Of a DNA stretch of 64,000 bases, positions 55,101-64,000 are shown piece after piece. The translations under genes and the position numbers were made by a program. Source of the stretch: Brugia malayi (lineage: Eukaryota > Nematoda > Chromadorea > Rhabditida > Onchocercidae); assembly GCF_000002995.4 (NCBI RefSeq), contig NW_025062479.1:17046721-17110720 (forward strand), read 5' to 3'. Each line of letters starts with the position of its first letter. Within the stretch, counting starts at the first letter, position 1. The notes below the pieces were generated by a model that had not been told where the DNA came from, did no database searches, and saw only the letters and a program-made list of their open reading frames with translations.

Positions 55101-58100
55101 CTGGAAATCAAAAATTTCAAACAGATATCTGTTATAAAAATTTGTACTCTCCGAAAACGACTTCCAGAAAAACACTGATACATTTTACTCGCTTTAATTT
55201 AATTTGTTGTAACAGCTATTGGTGTAAATGATAAGCAAAAAATTAATAAGATATGGCTCATCAAATGAAATTTTTCCTAGTGAAATCCACAGAAATTACT
55301 GAACCTTTCCAAAAAAAATTTTTTCTTGAAAATTTGTTTTCCCAAACTTTTCTAAAAAAACTCAATCAGTGAGAAGCTGACACCTGACAATAAGTTCATG
55401 ATTTTTACTGTCATAAAGGCATTTCTTTTGCTGTATAACTTCTGTACCAACACACCGCAGTTACCAAATCTTTTAATTTTGTACATTGCACAAATCTTTC
55501 CTAAATTTTCTTTTTAGAATTTTTTTTCAAACTTGTATGCAGTATACTGATCCTTCACCAAAAACACTGGTTAAGCAATGAAATAATTCTTGCAGGCGCG
55601 GCATGTAGCTTTGATCTTCATAAATAAATTTTTTCATAAATTTAATATTGCTATGTGCCCGAGTATTTCTAGTATTTTTCTGTGGGCTCACCATGTTTTT
55701 TCTATCAACTAATAATTGTTGGAAATGTTTTTTACTATTCAATATTCTGTATTGCACCCGTCTATATTGGCAATCATATTGTTTACCATTCATGGATAAA
55801 GTGGGAGCTATGAATATCGTTCAATTTCATCCTCTCTCCATTCCGCTGCAGAGAATGTCCAAAAAATGATTCAAACATTTTTAAATCCGCAAAATGAAGG
55901 AGTGAATTTTTACTCATAGGAATTTTCTTCCTACTTCAAAATAAAAAGCTGGAAAAGGAAGAAAGATGCTAAAACAAAAGACGGTATTATTTCTGACTTT
56001 AGTCATATATTTTAACTCGAAGTTTTCCATTACATCTTCTCGCAATTGTATGAACCTTCTTAAGTTGCATTCGCTGTCGAAGAAATTCGTTTTACCCATA
56101 TTTGACCTCCTCCCTCTAGTATCGTGCAATAATTTCAGTTAAAGTAAGCATATAAATGAAGTTAACAGATTAAATGTTGTGTATAGGTGCAATATCATTC
56201 AAACAATTCAGTAAACTGCACACATTTTTTGTGCCTTCAAGTTAATTAGGAGTGGTACGAAAATCATAGAGGAGGAGTTGAACTAAAAATTTTAACGGAT
56301 GAATGGAGTATTTGTTAATAATGCAAATCGACGGAACTCAACGAAACTAGTAAATTCTTGTCTTTATCACATCAAACAACCATATTTCAATTTCGCTGAC
56401 ATATCAGCGAAAATTCAGTTGGTAACCTATATGATAAAATATCTTTCACTATGTCATCAATCCCATCTCGAAATGCATTTATTTTCCCTCACATTTTTTA
56501 TTGTCATTAATATTGAAAAGATGAACGAGAAGGGCTGACAACAAAGGATTAAACTTGACAGGGTAAATCTAATATGAGAACACAGCAACATTTAACATTT
56601 ATAAGGTATTTCCTGCACATAATGTTTGCAAGAATTATCCTTTAAGGCAACACAAAAATACTAGAGAATTTCGATCTCAACGAAAACCCATTCTAGGAAG
56701 TAAAATTAAATTATCTAACTTAAGATAATACTTAATATTTACACGTACTAAGCAATCACCCATAAGCCGTTAAGCATGATTTTTTTCTGCAAATATAGTT
56801 ATAGTAAGTAGCTGTTGTATAATTTACTTTCCATAAGTCAACTTAATCCTATTATTTAAAAGTACGACAATCTCATTTCACATTTCCCACCTCACTTTCT
56901 ACTTGGATAGGAAGTGTGTCTCCGTTACAGAATCTTAGCGAAGAACACATTTATTTCCAAGGTGAGAGTGAGGTTGGGGGATGTAGTCGGTGACACTCCT
57001 CTTTATGCTACCTCTTTCTCTACCTTCATAGTAACATGTTATAGGTACCCTTACAATGGCAGACTATGACACCTTAACAGGGAGTAACATGAACAAGACG
57101 TCATCATTGTGTTCACCTCATCAGCAATAGTGAAAATTAGGAACTAAGATCTCTCTCCTACCAATACTCCGCGTAGTAAAACCAGCTTCTCTTATCTCTT
57201 CTACAATCGTTTTTTATGTTGATCTTTGAAAACGCATCCAATATGTTTTCCACCACCGATTTTTCCTCTTTTTCGCAAATTTGTATTCGACAAGAAATCT
57301 TTTCAAATCTCAGTCTTAAACTCATTCTAATTTAGTGTCAGTTCCTTTCTCTGACAAAAATGAATTTCTAATAACCACAAAAAACAAATCACATTACTTT
57401 AGGATATATGAGATGCTAAAAATGTTACTTCAATAAATAATGAGATTTCAGTAATATCTTCTAGATTTTATGCAGTTAATAGGCTTAATTCCTCAAAAGC
57501 ATTTGTATAGAAATTGCTCCTTACAATTACTACAGCAATGCGGTACTCAGAACATCAAAATATGTTTAAATTTATGAGATGAAGACATTAAATATCGTAG
57601 AAAGACATTTTTTCAATTCAATTTATTTCTTCGCCGTGACAGAGAATTACGCTCAATTAAGTGAAAGACGAAAGACCTATTATCTTCTCAGGAAGGAACT
57701 GAATTTATGTTTAACTTTATTTTCCTAATAATGAAGCTGTGTATCATCCTTTAATGAAGTAAATGATACCATCTCATGGTCTAAATCAAAATTTGTTTCA
57801 GGAAGATGACAAGAAGTGTAAGCACAAATTTCGGGGAACAATTAAGCACTGAATCCAAAAAATTGGTAGATGAAATACGCTTGAAAATTAACCAACCAAT
57901 ACATCCTAATGTAAGTAATAACTGATTATCTTTTGCAGCAAACAACCAATAAAAGATACTCCTAGATGTAAAGAAATCTTCTTCACAACTGCAAAAAGAG
58001 TACTCTGACAGACAATTATGAAGTGGAAAATAAAATCCCGTTCATCTCTATCTTTCCATGTTCCATAAAATAAATTTTTCCTGCTATAAGTCTTATAGGA

Positions 58101-61100
58101 CATCTCTCCTAGCAAGCAACAACAATCTTGTTGCGCAGGAAATGTTTCATTCATCTAATTTTTCTAAAAAATTGAGAATGGAAGAAAAAAGTTCACTACT
58201 GCCATCGACATAAATTACTAACTCTTTTGTCAGCATTTAAATTTTATTTTTAGTTCGACAACGACTTTAACATTTATCGGTTTGTGTTAGCTTGTGAAAG
58301 GGTACTAAAGAAAAAAAAAGATGTTGTGGATACCGCTGTTAAAGCCCTCAACAATCATTTGCGCATTCGAAAAGCATTTAATTTGGTTTGTTGAAATTAA
58401 CAGTTTTTAAAACTAATTTTTAGAAAGAATATAAGTTGTTTGTCTTGAAGTACAGTTCATTTATATTATATTACAATTCATTAATACTATATTCTGTGTT
58501 ATATTTATTGTAGGATAATTTGCCAGATCTTCCATTTCCCGAAAACCCTATGTACTCTCTAAAACTGTTTCCGATGGGAGATATTCTGAATGTAACAGAT
58601 AACCATAATAGATTGTTATGGTATGTGGAGTATAAAACAGTCAATGTTGAGGTTAGTATAAGATATTCAATTCAAATACAAATGTGATATTTACATTATA
58701 TTATTTACGAAAGACATCATCGTAATTTAATGAATTTTTGCTTCTGCTAACTTTGGGAAAATAATATAAAAAGTTAAAAGAATCGATTGCAGGCCATAGC
58801 TCATACAGTGCGCAGTTCAGAATCTATACGCTTACAATTTCGTCAATTCGAACATATGCTCAAAAGAGTCAATCAGCAAGTACACAAATAACTCATTCAC
58901 AACATTTTAAAGAATTTATGGCAAAAATTCTGACTGAATATTTTGCTTGTAAACTGAAGCTTTAGCTTTTATGAAATAGTTTCTATAACATAGCGTATTC
59001 TGCTTCGCGATAATCAAATTGAGACTATATATATAAGTGTTACCAAAATTTAAATGCAGTAATTCGCAAGGATAGTTATTAGCTTCCTGTTATAAAAAAA
59101 AAAATCCAGAAACCGACTTTTTTAAAAAATCGCGCTCCACCATCATGGAAATTTTCGAGATTTCAGGAACAGAAAACTGGTCGACTAAGTGGTTTAAGAC
59201 ATATTATTGATCTAAATGGCTATGAAATTAATCCGTTCACTATGATCTTCGCTACGAATGGCAATTTAGCCTATTTCTCCCAGCTTCTTCATTTCGATAA
59301 TTATCCTGAGCTAGTTAGTTTAAAAGTTTTCCCCATGGATTTTTTGGAGAATCCATTAGTTAGCACATTTGTAATCGAAAAGTCAGTAGGAACTTTCTCC
59401 GGTAGATTCTAGTAGCATCGCAACTGTTACATTTAATTAACTGACAAGCAAGTATAGTTTATTACAAACTTAATAAAACCAATTATTCCAGGTAAGCCCG
59501 GTGGAGATGGTAAATACTTCGAAATGGATTCATTTACCTTATAAAATAGCACGAACAATGATGCCTGACAGCTTCATAGAACGTTTCCGACTGCACAATG
59601 AAAACTTCCTGCCTAATTTATTGAAAGAGATTAAAATTGAAGATATCCCCGCTACTTTGGGAGGCAAAAATGAGGTAGCTCATTAAAAAGGAAAATTTTC
59701 AAGTTTCCAGATTAAGGAAAAAATTAAGACCATCAATACTGATCAATACATATAATTTAGAATTTAGCCACATCAAGGTAGTTTCCTAGCACTCTTATAT
59801 CATAATGAAACACGCGTTCTCAGGGTGAATTATTTATTTATTTTTTTGTTCCCCCTTTTTTTGGGATTTGACGCACAATTTTCTGTTTCAAATAAAATAA
59901 ACTAGCTCCAAATAAGTTATACACGTTTATAATGACGATAATTATTCAGACTAGAATTAATAAAACCTCTGCAGTAAATGAAACCCAGAATAAAACTTCT
60001 ACAGGAAATTCAATGTCAGCCAGCAGAACAAGAACAACGTGTCAAACCGAAAAGCCTTGAATCACCAAGCAATTTGGAAACGATTATAATTTTACCAGGA
60101 AAACGACGTCAAATTTATGTAGACATAAAGGAGAAAGGAAACAAACTACAGTGGTATTTTACTACGGATAGCGATATCAGTTTCGGCGTTTTTTACGAGG
60201 TGATAAAAAATTAGGGCATGGTTTAAGTCATATCATCACCGTATTAATAGAATTATCAAGACAAAAACAATCAATATCCTAAATCTAAAATTTAAAAGAA
60301 TATCATTTAACATCACAACTGAATTATAAATTTAATATAAACTTCCGAGAAAATTACAACAAGCATTAAATCTGATCTTACTTGAAAGAATGGTTTATTT
60401 AGTTTACTAAAGTAAATGATCTCTAATAAATGTTTAAAAAATTTAAGTTTCAGCCTCCACATCAAATCCTATCATCAAACAAAGCAATAACTGGCATGCG
60501 ACAAGGACAAGAGATTAACACTGATGAACTTGAAATGGTTTATCCATGGCTTAAACTGAGTGCGAAGTTAGTTCCTGAAGTGGATTCAATAGAATGCACA
60601 ACACCGGGTCGTTATTGGATAATTATTTGTAACAAATCATCTTGGATGCGTCGGAAAACAGTGAACTTAGTCATTCAGCTAGTATACAAAGATAGTGGCT
60701 ATGCCAAACAGTGTCACAGCGATGGAACATTTGGCAGTTGCTCAAAACCGTTCGTTGCTGATTATTTGCTATAAACTTTTTCCTTTTACAAAAATTTTCT
60801 AAAAAAGTTCTATAAAGTTTGCAAAAATATAAATTAGTTGCTTGTTTTGGTATCCAATTCCTTTCTTCTGGAAAACTAGTAAGGAGGATGGAGAGATCAG
60901 GTCTCGAAAAGGAGAAAGAATGGCATGAAAAAAAAATAAAAAAAAAAAAAAAAATAGAAAGGAAAAGGACAGCTGCATCTTAAAGTTCTATTTTATTTTT
61001 TTGATAAGAAGCAAATATCAATTTTGTGAACCGACATAAAAATTAAAGACTATTTCGAAATATCGATATTACAGTTAAGTGATCTCAGATTCGAGGAACT

Positions 61101-64000
61101 CCTTAAATCCTAGTAACAACTTTTGCATGAAATTCAAGAAGTGAGTTATGAGACAAAAACAAAAATTAGTCGTAGCAAAGTTTTCTAATAGTCCCTTGAT
61201 CCAACCAAAGCAAAGATTAACAATGGAGATTTTCTAACCTAGATGAGCAAAATATTTCTCAGTTCTTAATATTTTTTATTCTCAGTTAATATAATATATT
61301 TTTAAAATCACAACACTAAAACGAATAAAAACTATTCCTACCAAAGAGAAATGCAGCAGTGCAGATATCGTTATAGAAGTTTTCACTAATAACAGATGCT
61401 ATCATGATGCATATAACTTAAGTTGCACGTATAATTTAATAACTTGCCGGGCTAAGTTCTTTGATGTCTTCCACGTGACCAAAAAATCGACCACCAGCAT
61501 TCAACGAAAACAGTTCGACAACTTCATATTTGGTGCACGCCGTTGCAACAACCAACAAATCATTTTTAGTGGCCAAATTTCGGACTACTTCAAGAAACAT
61601 AGAAGTTTTTATGAAATAAGACATAAAAAAAATAACACAAATTAAGTTTATATTAATCACCAACCAAATTAAGGAGAATAAATTGACTGACATTAATTGT
61701 GCAAAATGGAATTCACGAACTTACATTCGGCACATTTTTCCAAGCGAACATTTCTCACTTCCTCATCTTGACCACGCAATAAAATATCCAAGTCATCTAA
61801 GAAAAGGACTGAAGGATAACGTCGCCTTAAACGCGTTATCGTACTTTTCAATACATCTTGAAATTTCTCAATTGGTTTTCCTGCAAACAGAAGTCTTAGA
61901 ATCAGTGAAATACTTCCAAAATACTCTGTTAGGTAAAACCCGTTTATGAAGATAAAAAATATAAGTACAAGAAATCTATCCTTCAGTATTATAGTACTCA
62001 AAACAATAATTATTCTAAATTTCTTACACTAATCCCATGAACCTTCACAATATCAGATGGAAATCTAACAACCACAAAACGGACAACAACAATACCGCAT
62101 CATACCATTAGGATATCATTTAAAAAAATACTACTTCCAAATTTAGGAAGATTTCTGATACAAACTCACCATTCCACTCAGAGCAATATAAACATTCACT
62201 GTAAACAGCCAAGTGAGACTGGAGTAATTTTCCTGCAAGGAAATGTAGAATCGTTGTTTTACCTGCTGATTTGTTACCCACTATAAGAATATTTTCTGAT
62301 GAAAAAAAAGTAGGCTTCTCCAAATGATAAGTAATATATGAGCAACATTTCTCAATAAATGCAATTTGGAATCTGAAAAATTTTAATATTAATACCAACT
62401 GAGTTGAGCAGTAGCCTTTACAATCAAATTTATATTTCAATATTTTAAAATGTTCAGGTCACACTCGACTACTCTACCTATTTTACAGCCTCTCCACATA
62501 TAATGGTTACTCTCTCTTACCCCTCTTGCACATTCAGAATATCTTCACGAATAAAACATACGAAAATTCAACTGCTTCATTCCCCCATTCTCCAAAGTTT
62601 ACAGTTGCCTGATGAATATCCTCATTCCCATTTCTTCTCAGCATCTGCACGAAACTAGCTTTCACTGAATCAGTATTCTGAAAGAATAAAGAGGTTTCTA
62701 TTGTCGGATCAAGCTGCTCAACAAAAATTTCCGGCAAGCACTGTTAGCCCCTGCAACTCTTTCAAAAATCTATATCTCATGTGAAGATATAAATTTTACA
62801 TTAAAATTTCTAATTAAATTACCGTTAGCTATTTTCAAAACATATTTCTCGAAAATTTCCACATATATTATTAAATACGTCATTTACCGGATATTCAAGC
62901 AGAGGAAACATGTCGTTAGTAAAGACAAAACATTTCTGAGACCCTTCGTCATTTTTGTCATTAAAATGAGGTTTAATTCGACACTGAATACGAACTTTAC
63001 CTGGAAAACATTTCAGCTTTATTTCGTGGCATTTCAATTATTAACGGGAAAAGACGACATATAGAAAGACAAACAAGTCTTCCGCAAATGCTAACATAAA
63101 CTCTTCATTTAAATTATTAAAGCAGCCAAAAAAGACAAGAAAATTTTTATAACGTGTGAAACACAATGCACTTCAATAAAATGAAGAGCACTAAACATAT
63201 AGAGACATATCTCATGATTTGGTTCAAACTTACGAGTTAAATTTACTTCCACTATGAGTCCGTCATCTGGAACAATGATTGGATAATGTCGACAAGTCTT
63301 CCACAAATGGTTTCGTAAACACTCATTGAAATTCTCAGATAACTTGTCCTAAATCGTACAACAGAATTTACAGTTGAATTCAAATTAAGAGACGCGAATA
63401 TGTAATAATGAATTATACTAACTTCTGAAAGTACTTCGAGGATTTCAAGCTGATAAATGTTATTTCTGGGTAAAGGAGATACTTTAATCCATTCATATTC
63501 ACCATTCATAACTTGATGTAGTTTGGGTGAAAAAGCGCAGTGATAAGCATCATATCGCTGAAAAAAGAAAATTTATCAGAAATGAATATGTAATAAAGCT
63601 GCTTCATAAAGAAATTGTTCATTATTAATTAATACAAAATCCTAACTACGAAATCATCTAATTAATTCTCTAACTGAATTTTATACAGAAAATGAACAGT
63701 TAGTTAAGCTTTTGAAGCAAAAGCAAACAATTAAAGTGCCTTATTTACAAGGTACAAAGTTGTAACGCTACTTCTAAGATTATTCAGATTTATTTACATC
63801 GAGATGGAACTAATGAAAAGCACTACAAGGCACTAGAAAGGCACATCCTCAAAGTACCTTCAAACAATCTCTTAATGTAGCAAAACGGGAACATGACATC
63901 GGTAGTTCAATAAGTAAAGCATGCGCGGTTCGACCGGTTTCATCATTATGAACAGTTGATAATGTGACGTTTTCTGAGTTACTCTGATCTAAAATTGACA
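52108..64000 (-). CDS. prx-1: Peroxisomal AAA ATPase PEX1 (C. elegans prx-1), 5' end outside window
   Basis: Type II double-AAA ATPase that with PEX6 extracts the PEX5 receptor from the peroxisome membrane. Sixteen exons are visible: 63858-63988, 63423-63557, 63234-63348, 62888-63000, 62562-62677, 62170-62372, 61725-61880, 61448-61587, 54953-55100, 54542-54714, 54194-54328, 53897-53961, 53453-53595, 53198-53301, 52502-52676, 52108-52256. They encode about 733 residues with all phases closing. D1 has Walker A 'GNKSAGKTT' and Walker B 'VLFLDDLD' (D-D rather than D-E, as I recall for PEX1). D2 has '[14 protein letters not shown]', Walker A 'GPSGCGKT', '[20 protein letters not shown]', Walker B 'LIFFDEFDS', '[20 protein letters not shown]', 'LLRPGRFD' and '[15 protein letters not shown]'. 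The protein ends '...GLFTTLA', like human '...KVTLA'. The 6.3-kb intron 55101-61447 contains another gene on the opposite strand. Confidence 0.95.
52969..54129. repeat. Duplicated intronic segment shared by two prx-1 introns
   Basis: Sequence at 52969-53065 recurs, diverged and with an insertion of about 25 bases, at 54007-54129. Shared landmarks are 'TTTTAAATTCATAAATTTA', 'CTTCATTCT.CAAACAAA', 'TTGGCA' and 'AAAACTT.A.CGCTAT'. The copies lie in two different introns about 1.04 kb apart. Confidence 0.7.
53661..53726. repeat. 34-base tandem repeat, two copies, in a prx-1 intron
   Basis: Copies at 53661-53692 and 53695-53726 both start 'ATAGGTATT' and share 'CATGCAATA.GTCCATG', with a few substitutions. 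Non-coding. Confidence 0.75.
57791..57805 (+). promoter_or_regulatory. Candidate trans-splice acceptor of the nested gene
   Basis: 'TTTGTTTCAG' ends at 57801, only 4 nt before the ATG. Such a short leader is best explained by spliced-leader trans-splicing. Confidence 0.55.
57806..60774 (+). CDS. CRAL-TRIO and GOLD domain protein (SEC14-like), nested in a prx-1 intron
   Basis: Predicted cytosolic lipid-binding or transfer protein of the SEC14L/C. elegans ctg family. Eight phase-0 exons: 57806-57910, 58254-58385, 58514-58651, 58793-58879, 59167-59313, 59492-59674, 60005-60199, 60454-60774. They encode 435 residues. Residues ~1-80 correspond to the CRAL-TRIO N-terminal helices ('[18 protein letters not shown]', '[12 protein letters not shown]'). 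Residues ~90-264 are the lipid-binding domain, with '[18 protein letters not shown]', '[19 protein letters not shown]' and '[14 protein letters not shown]'. Residues ~290-435 are a GOLD beta-domain: '[19 protein letters not shown]', '[10 protein letters not shown]' and '[20 protein letters not shown]'. The ATG lies 4 nt after 'TTTGTTTCAG', typical of trans-splicing. I cannot tell ctg-1 from ctg-2, so no symbol is given. Confidence 0.92.
60935..60940 (+). terminator. Candidate polyadenylation signal of the nested CRAL-TRIO/GOLD gene
   Basis: AATAAA about 160 nt past the stop, inside an A-rich run. The run makes a chance match possible. Confidence 0.4.

Larger units (their letters stand above)
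55101..61447 (-). other. 6.3-kb prx-1 intron with GC donor, hosting a gene
   Basis: The intron splits the D1 AAA domain between 'VEDIKELSP' and '[10 protein letters not shown]'. Its 5' end reads CCG|GCAAGT and its 3' end TTTCCAG. The plus-strand gene 57806-60774 lies wholly inside. The flanks 55.1-57.7 kb and 60.9-61.4 kb show no other exon. Confidence 0.8.

Overview
The window is AT-rich eukaryotic DNA. It carries many small exons, AG acceptors often preceded by T-runs, and a splice acceptor close upstream of most start codons, as expected for spliced-leader trans-splicing. Every gene I recognise is a conserved animal gene, and several match Caenorhabditis gene families (ect-2, unc-84, hpd-1, CRAL-TRIO/GOLD, an npax-like paired gene). 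The best fit is a nematode nuclear chromosome, plausibly a clade III/filarial-type genome. The exact taxon is inference.

Layout, left to right. Bases 1-4243 (-): 5' two-thirds of ect-2 (Rho GEF with three BRCT domains; the PH end lies outside the window). Bases 7080-10355 (-): a small paired-domain transcription factor without homeodomain. Bases 10.4-25.5 kb: a 15-kb stretch with no supportable gene. Bases 25537-27244 (-): a Polycomb RING finger (PCGF) gene. Bases 28162-30463 (-): cpsf-4 (CPSF30). Bases 32146-43010 (-): unc-84 (SUN protein, about 33 exons). Bases 46120-49103 (-): hpd-1 (4-hydroxyphenylpyruvate dioxygenase). Bases 50040-51324 (-): emc-4. Bases 52108-64000 (-): pex-1/prx-1 (double AAA ATPase; its N-terminal start lies outside the window). 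Nested on the opposite strand in the 5.3-kb exon-free middle of a 6.3-kb pex-1 intron is a complete CRAL-TRIO + GOLD gene (57806-60774, +).

Eight of nine genes lie on the minus strand, spaced from about 0.8 kb upward, so I see no tight operon. Functions are housekeeping or developmental and mostly unrelated: cytokinesis, chromatin, mRNA 3' processing, nuclear envelope, tyrosine catabolism, ER membrane insertion and peroxisome biogenesis. I reconstructed exons by hand from reading-frame continuity, splice sites and remembered family alignments. Nearly all junction phases close exactly. The exceptions are one junction in unc-84 (38.2-38.4 kb) and one alternative donor in ect-2. Three introns appear to use GC rather than GT donors, including the intron that hosts the nested gene. 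I found no transposon, CRISPR array, rRNA or convincing tRNA. I did not find a demonstrably new biological system. The strongest unusual items are the nested gene in a GC-AG intron, the very hydrophobic SUN protein, and the large empty flank of the paired-domain gene.
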